DNA of 64,000 nucleotides from Smallanthus sonchifolius (GCA_023525975.1 CM042042.1:8749501-8813500), one strand, 5' to 3'. Positions 32,346 through 43,799 are shown, counted from the stretch's first letter. The notes: generated by a model from the letters alone, not told the origin. Made by a program: numbers and translations.

Positions 32346-35300
32346 ATGGAGAGATATCTGCAGACATTCCTGCAGCCGTTTCAGGATCTTAAAATCCAAA
32401 TGGAAGAGATAACATCTGCCACCAACAACTTCGACGATAGGAACTGTATTGGAGGTGGTGGTTTCGGGAAAGTTTATAAAGGACAAGTGTCTCACTCTAA
32501 GGGCCGAAGCATGGCTGCTATTAAGCGTCTGGATCCTAAGCATGGGCAAGGAATACCTGAGTTCTTGAAAGAGATCAGGACACTTTCCGATTACAGCCAT
32601 GAAAATCTTATCTCTCTTCTAGGATTTTGTTACCAAGGAAATGAGATGATCCTGGTGTACGAGCACGCGTCTCGGTCTAGCCTTGACAAACATTTAAATT
32701 CCATTCATCTAACGTGGTCACAACGTCTCAAGATATGCCTTGATGCCGCAAAGGGACTAAGCTTCCTTCATGATCCACGGGATACACACCGAAGACTTAT
32801 CCATTGTGATGTAAAAAGCTCCAACATCCTTCTCGATGGCCAATGGACTGCTAAAGTTTCCGACCTCGGGCTGTCAATAATGGGGTCAGCTAACGAGCAG
32901 CACTCAATTATCGTCACCCTGGCAGCAGGTACCAAGGGGTACATTGATCCACTATATTGGATGACGCACACCCTAACCAAAGAGTCAGACGTATACTCTT
33001 TCGGTGTGGTCTTATTTGAAGTTTTATGTGGAAGATTATGCTATACACATAGCAAAGGTCATGTTCAGCAATTAGTGCCTACGTGGATTGAAAGCTACAA
33101 ACAGAAGAAGTTAATTGATATCATCTTCAAAAATCAAACCATTCAAGCATTAGATGAGAGTGCTTTAGAAGTATTTTCAGCCATTGCGTATCAGTGTTTG
33201 AATGAATATCGTGAAGATCGGCCAGATATGGCTAAGGTTGTGAATGAACTTGAGATTGCACTTGACAGTCAAGAGGTCAGTGAAGGGAAACCGCTTATTG
33301 ACTACGAAAAGATGGCTAAGACCGCAGAACCTCCTCTGAACTACAGATCCAAAGTTGAACTGCAGTACCTTGTGTCCAAAGGGGTGCTCCTTAACGGCGG
33401 CAAAACGGTAAATAGTTGCTATTTTTCAATGACTTATAAACAAAAGTAGAAAAATTCATGTTAACAAAAGTAGGAGACATGTTCAAGCAAAACCTATTTT
33501 AAAATGTTGAGAGATTTTAATATTATAAATCTTGTTTTGTTAATATACATGAGCAGAACTACCATGAATACATTAACTTAGCATATATGGGTTAGGCTAG
33601 AATAAAAATTCACATGAGTTGTGAAAACTAATGAAAACTCTACGTAACAACTTTATTTTTATTTTTTTTTAAATAAGGTGGTTTCGTCACTTTTTATTAA
33701 AAAAAATACAAAAGCGCCGAAGGGATTTTTTTTTAAAAAGATGTAACAATTGTAAAAAAAAATTACCGTTACAGTGTTGTTACGTATGTAACACGTGTTG
33801 TTACATATAAAAACGGTTTTTTTACAATTGTTACATCTTTTTTTTTTAAAGTTCTTCGGCGCTTTTTTATTTTTTATTTTTTACAAAAAGTGACGAAAAT
33901 ATGTAACAAAACTATCCTATTAAAAAAAATAAAGTTGTTATATAGAGTTTTCACAGCTAATATGGGTTTTCTCTCTATATATACCCTAGATAATATATCT
34001 TAACAAGATTAAATAACAATTAAACAATAATTAAACATATATATTCATCTATATACACTAACATATAAATAACATATATTTTCTCCAATTTTCTTCAAAG
34101 AAAATAAAGCATATATTTAATAACATCTAAATAACTTATACATATATAAATATACATTTTCCCCAAATTTCACACAAATACATATCATAATCACTTCAAA
34201 ACCATAAATTTCACAAATGCATACATAATAATATATCTAAACACTAATTTAACACAAATACATACATAATATATCTAAACAAGGTTAAATAACAATTAAA
34301 CTATCCAAATTTCACAAAAAATAACTATAATGATTTAAAAAACAACAAAATACCCAAATTTCACACAAATATATATATATACACACACACACACTTAATA
34401 CCTTCGAAGTTGTTCTTGAAACGCAAATATGGACGAGATGTCATCGAGAAATCCTCCCTTAAACCTTGAAACCGTTCACTTTCTTTGAAACCCACCTACA
34501 AACGAGTTGCATTAAAATATTTCACTAATTAGGGTAAAAAATCAAAAAACTACATACTCAGGCAACTAGATGACTAGTGGTGTTGGTGGAGGTGGAACAC
34601 GACGTTTGATGTGTTGGTAAACATAGAGCTTGAATGCTTGAAATTGTATTGGTATTTCTTGATATTTTTACAAGAACATGAAGTAATAATTTATGGGAAA
34701 TTTTAGAGACACCGTCTACTTTTTGAACTACACATGCCCTAACCGTCACGTATAGGGCTAAATGTGGCGTTTAGGGCACCAAATGTCACGTATAGGGCAA
34801 TCCGTCACCCTTATCCACCAGATTTTGGAATCAGCGCGCCAGAGAATGTCGGGATATGTTGGTGGGTTTTTTTTTAGGGTTGAGTTGGGTTTTAAGGTTT
34901 TGGTGGTATATATGTTACATATATGGCTAAACGTCACCCCTTACTTATTTTTTTAATTATATATGTATGTTTTTATCAGGTTAAGAGTTTGAAAAAATCG
35001 GTAGTTATAGTTTTTAAAATCTGGTCACCTTGATTATCGGTTTGTGATGTGAAAAGTGAATAACGACTTATTTTTTTTTCTTTTGATTTTTTGTTTTTGT
35101 CACGTTAAGAGTTTGTAAATATCGATAGTTATAGTTTTTAAAATTTGGTTACCTTGATTATCGGTTTGAGATGTAAAAAGTGAATAACGATTTTTTTTCT
35201 TTTGGTTTTATCACGTTAAGAGTTTGTAAAACTCGTTAGTTATAATTTTTAAAATCTGGTCACGACTTTTTTATTATAAAACTAGCTTTTCTTTTGATTT

Positions 35301-38300
35301 TCGGTTTGAGATGTAAAACTAAGAGTTTTTTTCACGTGTTAAACTACTCGTAAATAAAACCACATATATAAACATCATATACAACCATTACAAAAAACCA
35401 AACAAACACAACCATCACAAACACAACAAAACCATTATAAATAAAACTGCATACATAAATACAATAAGTTTGTACACATAAAACAAAAGTACAATTCTAT
35501 CTAAACAATCTATCTACCCCTCTATCTCGGCATCATCATCTGCACCGGACCCACCCGCACGAGAATTAAAAATACTGAAATAGTTACAAGGTTAGACTTA
35601 AAACGTAGTACATAAAACAAATAAATAAAGAATTTAAACGAACGAAAGAGTTGTTGTCATACTTTGTTTGTTTTATATGAAACTGTCGCATTGCGTATGC
35701 GATCATCGTCCAATGCATTCTCCGCATCCCCATCGTTTCCTTTCAAATGAACGGAAGACTCACTGTTATCTGTGTCATTCCTATCGTAACTATCTGACAC
35801 GTGTGTAGGTTCTGGTTGTGACCGGTACGAGAGATGTTCGTAATCCGGTTCTGGTTGTGACCGGCACGAGAGATGTACTTAATTCGGTTCTGGTTGTGAC
35901 CGGTATGAGAGATGTCCGTAATCCGGTTCTGGTTGTGGCCGGTACGACCCTTGACCGTAATCTGTCGGTCCAAATAGTGACATGTACGCCTTTTGACTGT
36001 AATTCGGTAATGGGTGCTGCTGAGACACCTCTTGACCGTGTGTATTCAACGGGTTGGTTCCCCCCCCCCCCCGAAGGGTGACTCCCGAATATGAAATACT
36101 CCTGAAAACGTAATGGTCGGTTAGATACCCAACGTAAAATAAAGACTTGCACACCCCTAAGTTTCCTCGCCCCAGTAGAACCCTTAATAAAATAAAGATT
36201 TGTTAAACCTGGTTTAGATCTTCGAAGGTTGACTCCTCATTCAAATCTGGAAGCTTCGACTTCTGATAAGGATCTCCCGAACTCGACATCGTTGTCAGGC
36301 ATGAAACAAAAAAAAACAGGTGAGAGTTGTGGATGGAGTGGTGAGAGTTATGGATGGAGTGATAAGAGTTGTGTTAATATATGTTGAATCTCCTGAACTC
36401 GACATCGTTGTCAGGCGGGAAACCAAAAAAAGCAGGTGAGAGTTGTGTTAATATATGTTCAATCTGCATATATTAACCGTCACGTATAGGTCTAACCGTG
36501 ACGGTTAGGTTAGTTGCCCAACCAATCTATCGATATTATATTACCTTTATTGACGACTTCAGTCGCTTTACTTGGTTGTATCCATTAACTTATCGCTCTC
36601 AATCCATAGATGCATTGGCGGACCCAGGAATTTTTTTCATCGGGGTCGGAGAATTTTTGAGGTCAATTGTCAATAACTAAATATTAGTGTTTTTTTTTCT
36701 CGAGTTGAATCGGGTCAGGTCACACAATAATACGATAAAAAAAACAAAACTATAGATGAAAAATAATAATACGATGTTTGTTATTAGAAATGCATAATCA
36801 AAAAACAATATATCCCTATAATTGTTCCTATGGGTTTTCATTTTTTGAAACCAAACCATTATATCATCTCTAGAAACTTTTCTAAGCAATATATGAGTTT
36901 AAATGAGTATTAAGTTTATTTATGGGTTTATGTGTATTGTGTTATTTGGGTATATTTTGTTTAAAAGTTATTGGGTTAAAGTTAAAGTATAAAATGTTTG
37001 ATTTAAAAGGTTAATAATTAATGGGTTAATTGTTATAGGATTAAATGTTTGATTTAGTTGTTTTTTTTTAATCTATAATCTAAAAAAATATTTCTTTGGG
37101 GTCGATTTCAAAATTTTATGGGGTCGGCGTCAAAATTTTATGGGGGTCACTCAGAAATATACCATATATATAACAAGAAAAACTTTTTTAACGGTGTCAG
37201 CCGACCCGCCCGGACCTTAATAGGTCCGCCAATGCATAGATGTGTTTCGGCAATTTAAAAACCTAGTTGAAAACTTATTTACCTCCACCATATAACATCT
37301 TCAATGGGAAGGAGCTCCTGAGTCACCCAACGGGCGATGGGTCAGTTCCTATCTCAATGTGGGATCGCTTATCGTATATCATGCCCTTATACACCTCAAC
37401 AAAACAGGGTGGCTAAAAGGAAAAATCGACATCTCTCTGAAACTGCTTGCTCACTGCTATCTCATGATAACCTCTCTAAAGTCTATCAGTATGATGCCTA
37501 TGCTTCTGCTTCCTTTCTCATTAATCGACTTCCCTCTAAAGTTCTTAATAATCTCTCCCCATATGAACATTTATTTAACCAACAACCTGACTATACTAAT
37601 TTTCGCACTTTTGGTTGCCTTTATTATCCATTTCTTGGCGATATTCTCCCGAATAAACTTTCTCCTAAGTCTGTGCCATGTCTTTTCCTAGGCTATACCC
37701 CCAATCACCATGGGTATCTTTGTCATGATCCCCGCATCGGTCGCACCTACCCATCTCGTCATGTTACTTTTCATGATGATGTTTTTTCTCTCCCTTTACT
37801 TGCCACTACATCTACATCCTCCACCACCATTATCCCTCATATATCTATATTTCCTTCACATGTTCTTATCCCTCCTTCATCCACCCCTCCTACACATTCT
37901 CCTGCACCTCGGACCTCCCCCCAACAACCGCCCCCACCCCCTCCTCATCTAATGGTTACGCATACTCGTAACAATACCAGACGACCCAAACTTTTTCCCG
38001 ATCATGTTCTCCTTCACGTTTATTCCCCTCCTCTCACTATGCCAACCACTTACACTACTGCTCCCATGTCCTCTGAAATTGATGCTCTCCATCTCAACCA
38101 TAACTGGATTCTAGCTCCTGCTCCTCCTCATAGTAACAGTGTTGGTTGCAAATGGGTCTATCGTATTAAACGCAATTTCGATGGCACTGTTAACCGTTAA
38201 AAAGCTCGTTTTGTTGCTAAAGGTTTACATCAGAATTAAGGTGTGGATTATACTGAAACTTTTAGCCGAATTATTAAACCAACAACAATCTGCATCGTTC

Positions 38301-41300
38301 TATCAGTTGCTTTCTCTCGGGGTTGGAATATTTTCCAGGTAGATGTCAACAACGCCTTTCTCAATGGTGATCTCTCATAAACAGTGTATATTGCTCAAAC
38401 TCCTGGATTTGTCGACCAACATAATCTTGATCATGTCTGTCTACCGAAAAAGGCCATTTATGGTCTTAAACAGGCACCGCGAGCAGGGGCGGAGGATATA
38501 AAGGGCCCGAGGGGGCCCGCCCCCCCCCCCCCCCCCCCCCGATTTTTCGCTCATAAGTGTTAATATATACGTATTCGGCCGATTTTTCACTCAGTAGTGT
38601 TAATTTATATGTATTCGACCGAAAATTTTATAGTTCCGGCCCCCCTATATGAAAACAAAATTCCCGGCCCCCCCGCGAAAATTTTCAAGCTCCGCCACTG
38701 ACCGCGAGCGTGGTTCTCTAAACTCTCGTCTTCCTTACAGACCTTTGGTTTCAAACAATGTCTTTCTGACTCATCATTGTTCATTTATTACATCAACTCG
38801 GTTGTTTGCTATGTTCTTGTCTATGTGGATGATATTATAATTATCGGGATATCATACATCGCTGACCTTATTAGCCGCCTTCACTCTAAATTTGCATTAA
38901 AGGACTTGGGGATTTTGAATTTTATTTTTGGGGATTCAAGCTACTCATTTGTGTCAACAACGGTATCTACTTGATCTTCTACAGCGCACAGGTCTTAGTC
39001 AGTGCAAACCTTTATCTACCCCGGTATGTACTGATCGTCAGCTCTCACGTCACACCGACATTCCTCTAGAAGATCCTTAGTTGTACCGGAATACTGTCGG
39101 TACTCTTAAATATCTTGTTATGACTCACCCTAAAATTGCTTACGCTATAAGCAAAGTCTCTCAATTTCTTCAAACACCGACTGATCGTCACTGGATTGCT
39201 GTCAAATGCATTCAAAATTACCTCAAGGGAACTACTACACATGGATTAACTATTCATCGTTCCTCATATTTCTCCTTTCATGCCTATGTCGATGCTGACT
39301 GGGCTGACGATAGACGTTCCACCACTTGTTATTGTGTGTTTCTTCGTCCTAATCTCATCATTTGGAGTTCTAAAATAAAGACTTGCACACCCCTAAGTTT
39401 TCCCGTCCCAGTAGAACCCTTAATAAAATAAAGATTTGTTAAACCTGGTTTAGATCTTCGAAGGTTGACTCCTCATTCAAATCTGGAAGCTTCGACTTCT
39501 GATAAGGATCTCCCGAACTCGACATCGTTGTCAGGCGTGAAACAAAAAAAAACAGGTGAGAGTTGTGGATGGAGTGGTGAGAGTTATGGATGGAGTGATA
39601 AGAGTTGTGTTAATATATGTTGAATCTCCTGAACTCGACATCGTTGTCAGGCGGGAAACCAAAAAAAGCAGGTGAGAGTTGTGTTAATATATGTTGAATC
39701 TGCATATATTAACCGTCACGTATAGGTCCAACCGTGACGGTTAGGTTAGTTGCCCAACCAAACTATAAACGTTAACGTTCAGTCAAAACAACTTCGTACT
39801 CAACCGTCACGTATTGGCCTATACGTGACGGTTAGGGTTCCCTTTTTACAGACTGCGAACCCTCGTATCAACATCGTATCACTAGTGTCATTTTTATTCC
39901 CGGACTCACGAGAGACATACCGTCACGTTTAGGTCAATATGTGACAGTTTGGATCACAACGGTCACTTGTAGACCTATACGTGACGGGTAGGTCAAGTGT
40001 GAAAAAAAAACCAGCGGTGTCCCCAACACCACCCTAATTTATACTAAATTACATGATTTAAACAAGGAAATAATACACGGATTATTGGCTGGGAATGAGC
40101 TAAGATTGGTGGTGATTACTTCTTAATGGTGGGAGATGATGTTGGACTGATCCCACACAATATTTTCCATTGTTTGTTCTTTTCAACATGATGGTGGTGA
40201 AACCCGGTGGCAGAGGCTAAAGATCGGAGAAGATGGAGAGAAAAAGGTTGAGTGAGATGTGAGAGTGTGTGAGAGAAAAGGAAAAAGCAGATCTGATGTT
40301 TGTCTCGACGACATGTTGTCGAGACTGAGTTCATGCCGACAAAATAATGCATTTATTTTATTATTTAATTAAACATTTAATTTAATTCATCAGTCTCGAC
40401 GACATGTCGTCGAAATTGATGATATTATTAAAAATAAAAAATATTATTAACTCGTTTGGGTAAAAGATCATGAAAAAATAAAATAAAAATGGTAGTCTCG
40501 ACGGCATGTCGTCGGGACAGTTATTAGTTAGGGCGCCATTTTTCCCGCTTCACCAAAAACGACGACAAGTCGTCGAAACAAGTTAAAAAAAATCCAAAAG
40601 TGTGTCAGACCCAGTTACAACGACATGTCGTCGAAATTGGTGAGTCTATTACGGCGACATGTGTCGTCGAAACAGCCTCGAAGAAACTGTCAACTTTTCT
40701 AGTAGTGTAACTTGACTTGTTTAATGGACGTACAGTGGTTTTCAGTAAATAAGAATGGAGAACATTGCGAACTCATATCTTTTGCACAATGTTTGGGGTC
40801 CGAATTTAAGAGGAACCAATTCAGTAGTGTTAAGTCCAGGTGACTTCTCCTCCCTTCTGTTCTAGCTTTTGAAAATATTTAACAAGTATAAAGCAATGTA
40901 TCATTCTTTGCTACTATTCATGCAGATTTCCTGTGGGCAACCACCGATATAAGAATGGGAGGGTCAAAACATGTGTAAGAACTCACTTTTTGTCTCTTGG
41001 GGTCACATACACGGTCAACTTTGTGTTCCGGATCTTTGGAAATAATAAAGAAGTATTCCTTAGATATAAATTACAAGGAGAGAGTAAACCTTCAATTTCC
41101 TACCTTGCGGAAATGAGAGAAGATGGATGGTGGATGTGTGAATTGTATCAATTTACTTGTGACCGGAGAAGTATTGATCTTGAAATTGTGTTTGACGGCT
41201 TTTATAATGATAATAAATTATTAGATGAAATAATAGTAGAAGGCATCGAGTTTTGGCCCTTGGAGAAAGTAAGATGGAAATAATAAATTTATATCCTATA

Positions 41301-43225
41301 TTAGTCAATGAACAAAATCTAATATTATTATATTCTACAGGTGGAACATAAAGATGATGAGAAGCAATCCATATCAGATTCAGATGCAAATTGGGAAGAC
41401 AAATCGCCAACTGGTTATGAAGACATAATGAAATGGTCAAAAGATAGTGTCCACTGGACAACGAAGAAGGAAGCCTACTCAATTATGTTCAAAGGCTTCT
41501 TAATCAATGATGGTCAAAAGGTAACTTTGATACGAATGATACATTTTTTTATATGTGGAGCCTATTAACATTTTCAAAGGGAAGCATTACTGACTTGTAC
41601 TTACATATATTTATTATTATTTGATAGTGGTTTTCTCTTGATAAAAATGGGAAGAAATGTCATATGCAATCAGTAAGAGCGGCTGACATAGATGGGTTAA
41701 GCAAGATCATGTTGTCTTTACCGGAATCAAGGTTCTTTTCTATCTTTACCTTTTGCAAATCTGTGCACCATGTGCCAATTAAAAAAATTCTAAAATATTT
41801 TGCATCCATCAATTAGGGGTGAGAAAATAACTGAATTAACTGAACCATAACCGAATTAACTGACTTAACAAAACCGAACCGAACAATTAACCGATGGTTC
41901 GGTTAAGCCGTAACTAATTAACCAAAATTTGTGGGTCGGTTTTATTATAATGTTTGTCATAACCGAATTAACTGAACCGAACCGAAGTTCGTTAATTTGA
42001 AATATATTTATTGGGTTATGACACTTCGAAATAAGCCTTTGGCCCTTTATAAATATACCCAATTAACCGAAATTAACCGAAACCGACTTATAACCGACGG
42101 TTAACCGAAAAGCGGTTATGGAATTGTTATGGAAGATGGCATAACCGACAGAGTGGTTATGGTTATGGAAGAGGCCAAAACCGACCCATAACCAACTTTG
42201 CACACATCTACTGGGCATATGGATATTCGGGATCCGAATGTTCATCATTTACAAATTCAGTTTATGTATGTGTGTGAAGTAGCATGAGCACACTAGATGT
42301 GTTGTAGCAAATTATAGGTGTACATAACATTAAAATGTAATTCCTTAATCCATGTGGGTTAAAGTCTACGGGTCATACTGTTAATAAGTAAACTATGTAT
42401 TTACATGTATGAAAAGTATAGGGGCTATGTAAGAAACCAAACTTGGTAACCACCATATCTACATGGCAAGAAATCGTTGGTTCTGAAACGATGCATAAGA
42501 GTTCTCGCAACTCTTCATGTGGCGTTTACAAACAGCGGTTACTAGGAAAAACTATAAATAGGTTGCAAAGTCAAAGTCTTGAAACCAACCGATTCATAAT
42601 TTAATAGCATGTTATTGTGTCCATTCGATTCACGTCCAATTTAGCAACACATAATGTTTCTGAAAACGTACAGTGCATGCTTTATAATATGCTCTTCAAA
42701 TTCTTTTTTGTTTTAGATAATTCTTGACCTAAGTTTTTCTTGAAGCTTACATTGGAAATGATGCATTTCTAAGATGATTTTCAAAAAAATTTCAGATTCA
42801 GAGAAGCTGCCGAGTATAAGTTTTCGCACTGTAAAATCAATTGTGAAATCCAGTCCCAGCTAGTATCATCTCAAACAACATATGCAGTTTACCTTGTCTA
42901 CAAATTATCACATCACTCATACGCATTTCATACTCCTATGAAAGTGAAGGATAGAATATCGAAAAATGAATGGTATTTCTTTTTAATAAGTCCTCAAACC
43001 CCAGTTATCAGACCAAAGACTGGTCAAAATACTCACAACCCACTCAATAGGTCTAAAACAAATGTCCCTCAGCAGAGGAACGATGGTTGGATGGAAGTAA
43101 AAATTTGGGAATTCCGAACTGCTACTACCACAGAAAAATTTTCTATGTCTATTGAATTTGGAGCCTATGGATATAAGACATGTAGTGGGCTTATTATTCA
43201 AGGCATCGAGTTTAGACCTATATAG
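32346..43225 (+). CDS. Receptor-like cytoplasmic kinase fused to two PP2 domains, copy 2, with a 7.3-kb transposon-filled intron 1
   Basis: Six exons: 32346-33407, 40736-40839, 40926-41268, 41341-41520, 41628-41731, 42796-43225, about 740 residues, all open with GT-AG borders and the same intron phases as copy 1. The kinase keeps GGGGFGKVYKG, AAIKRLD, HCDVKSSN and SDLGLS. The PP2 domains are encoded by exons 2-3 (WFSVNKNGEHCEL start, GIEFWPL end) and 5-6 (WFSLDKNGKKCHM start, DGWMEVKIWEF and GLIIQGIEFRP end). Intron 1 (33408-40735) holds a foldback, a 5.3-kb TIR element and a CACTA end that stops 38 bp before exon 2. Unless that intron is spliced, a truncated kinase would read to the stop at 33447-33449. 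The in-frame ATG at 32328 is not used in my model because the other copies start at MERYLQ. Annotators may split this into a kinase and a PP2 gene. Confidence 0.75.
33618..33956. mobile_element. Foldback MITE, about 340 bp, in intron 1 of copy 2
   Basis: Left and right halves are reverse complements over about 150 bp: TGTGAAAACT with CTCTACGTAACAACTTTATT on the left matches the complement of the right end, and inner arms share AAAGCGCCGAAG and AAAGATGTAACAATTGTAAA. No coding capacity and no clean target duplication were seen. Confidence 0.7.
33957..34686. other. AT-rich non-coding stretch in intron 1 of copy 2
   Basis: Repetitive AT-rich DNA with recurring CCAAATTTCACACAAATA-type phrases and a TA/CA microsatellite at about 34367-34394. 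No gene seen. It may be interior sequence of the CACTA element whose right end is at 40697. Confidence 0.5.
34975..35270. repeat. Tandem repeat, about 2.5 copies of a 111-124 bp unit
   Basis: The unit starts at TCACGTTAAGAGTTTG (variants at 34976, 35100, 35211) and contains TAGTTATAGTTTTTAAAAT, then CCTTGATTATCGGTTTG and GTGAATAACGA. Copies differ by small length changes in T-runs. Confidence 0.8.
35514..36289 (-). pseudogene. Unknown transposon-borne gene, possibly three exons, with a 13-residue repeat
   Basis: A possible exon 1 at 36209-36289 encodes 27 residues starting MSSSGDPYQKSKLPDLNE and ends at a GT. After an AG, exon 2 begins at 36101 (EYFIFGSHPSGGGG) and its Pro/Gln-rich part carries four imperfect 13-residue repeats around YRSQPEPDYGHLS. 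A possible last exon (35514 to about 35575) ends SGADDDAEIEG plus stop. A run of 13 G on the minus strand (36060-36072) puts the two halves of exon 2 in different frames, and one repeat holds a stop, so it is broken or the run length is an assembly error. I do not recognise the family; a transposon accessory protein is only a guess from location. Confidence 0.4.
35808..35963. repeat. Four tandem copies of a 39-bp unit
   Basis: Units start at 35808, 35847, 35886 and 35925 with GGTTCTGGTTGTGACCGG. The period is a multiple of three, so it translates on the minus strand as a 13-residue repeat. Confidence 0.9.
36135..36525. repeat. 390-bp direct repeat, left copy
   Basis: Nearly identical to 39371-39761. 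It starts TAAAATAAAGACTTGCACAC and ends TTGCCCAACCAA, and itself contains a shorter tandem duplication around CTCGACATCGTTGTCAGGC. It belongs to the surrounding TIR element and includes the first exon of its minus-strand gene. Confidence 0.9.
36613..37234. mobile_element. hAT-type MITE (622 bp) in the copied Ty1 fragment
   Basis: Perfect 12-bp terminal inverted repeats CATTGGCGGACC/GGTCCGCCAATG are flanked by the 8-bp duplication CATAGATG (36605-36612, 37235-37242). It splits the Ty1 integrase frame. The same insertion lies at 46660-47284, so it predates the copying. Confidence 0.92.
38484..38700. mobile_element. hAT-type MITE with poly-C tract, private to this Ty1 copy
   Basis: The ends CAGGGGCGGAG and CTCCGCCACTG are flanked by the 8-bp duplication ACCGCGAG (38476-38483, 38701-38708). 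The source copy has the intact empty site CACCGCGAGCGTGG at about 48526. A run of about 20 C at 38519-38540 may be imprecise in assembly. Same family as 30709-30914. Confidence 0.93.
39371..39761. repeat. 390-bp direct repeat, right copy
   Basis: The partner of 36135-36525, differing at only a few bases. Together they bracket the copied Ty1 fragment exactly, like an enormous target-site duplication. Confidence 0.9.
40043..40697. mobile_element. Right end of a CACTA (En/Spm-type) element with palindromic subterminal repeats
   Basis: The terminus reads TTTTCTAGTAGTG at 40685-40697, the complement of CACTACTAGAAAA, followed by TAA as the likely 3-bp target duplication. Subterminal GACGACATGTCGTCG-type palindromes occur about six times between 40300 and 40680, the usual transposase-binding pattern. 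The left end was not found in the window. It stops 38 bp before exon 2 of kinase copy 2. Confidence 0.75.
41814..42210. mobile_element. AACCG-rich interspersed element in intron 5 of copy 2
   Basis: It starts TAGGGGTGAG and ends GCACACATCTA, with the interior dominated by CCGAATTAACTGAACCG and complements. The ends form an imperfect inverted pair of a common plant repeat type. Copy 1 lacks it in the same intron. Confidence 0.55.
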
Positions 43226-43424
43226 ATTCCTTTTTTTTATAAGCGGACAAGATTTAGTTGTAATCATAAAATTTGTTTTCAATTTTTTTGGGGGAAGAAG
43301 TACATTTTGAATCATATTTCCATGAAATTAGTCCTTTTATCTTCTTAATACAATTAAATATGATCACGTAAAAATAAAAATAAGTTACCCTTGACAATTT
43401 AATCCCACACCATTCTCAAATGAG

Positions 43425-43685
43425 TTATAAATGTGTATGAAGAAGAGAAAGCATGCCTGGGTTCTGGCGGTACCACACAGTGAAGGCAGGGTTTGGTTTT
43501 GCCGTTGCTGCATCGAGGAACTGTGGAGGTGACAGTGTCGATCCGTTAATGAATTTATCAAGATCGATGCTTATTAGGGTTGAGTAGATTTGTTTACACC
43601 AAACCAGGAAGTTTGACGCACTAAGCTTGATTGGAAAATGGGAAGAGGCTGTGATGTGAGTGTTAGCAGCAGTGGCGTCGCCCAT
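43425..43685 (-). pseudogene. Copia-type gag N-terminal fragment, minus strand
   Basis: The minus-strand protein begins MGDATAANTHITASS and contains FPIKLSASNFLVWCKQI and FLDAATAKPNPAFTVWYRQN, the signature of plant Ty1/Copia gag N-termini (a short acid start, then the x-W-x-x-Q helix). It ends at 43425 after 86 residues, so only the first part of gag remains. LTR-like sequence lies just upstream on the minus strand (43740-43800). Confidence 0.75.
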
Positions 43686-43799
43686 TGAAGTGTAGTGACG
43701 ATGGCAGAAAAAGGAGGGATAGGATTGTTGTTTCTCGTGAGAACTAATTAGGCTGTGATATCATATTAAGGTACATAATATTGAGGATTGAAATCATAT

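Larger units (their letters stand above)
36526..39370 (+). pseudogene. Ty1/Copia integrase-RT-RNase H fragment, a DNA copy of 46574-49198
   Basis: It encodes integrase from FIDDFSRFTWLYP, the post-core block (37337 onward: CPYTPQQN, NRLPSK, FGCLYYPF), reverse transcriptase (ALHLNHNWILAPAP, YVDD near 38826) and part of RNase H up to VDADWADDRRSTT. Broken by stops at the same sites as the 45590-49568 element (for example after KGLHQN), plus its own stop in VNR-KARF. It shares with that element a hAT MITE at the same base. Two extra events are private: a hAT MITE at 38484 and truncation at both ends. Confidence 0.88.
34695..40034. mobile_element. Large TIR DNA transposon (5.3 kb) with GTCACGTATAGG subterminal repeats
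   Basis: The ends GGGAAATTTTAGAGACACCG and, in reverse complement, GGGTGGTGTTGGGGACACCG are related, and both are followed inward by ACCGTCACGTATAGG-type motifs in both orientations. TAATTTAT flanks the element on both sides (34687-34694 and 40035-40042), an 8-bp duplication. The interior carries a 124-bp tandem repeat, a small unknown multi-exon gene on the minus strand, and a copied Ty1 fragment. Class is uncertain: end sequence and subterminal repeats would fit Mutator- or hAT-like elements. The fragment at 9769-9985 belongs to the same family. Confidence 0.65.

Noticed and set aside
34762..34956. Open frame shared with 9649-9918 as a conserved protein
   Set aside because: The similarity is explained by a shared transposon end. 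The reading frames differ in surroundings and there is no domain.
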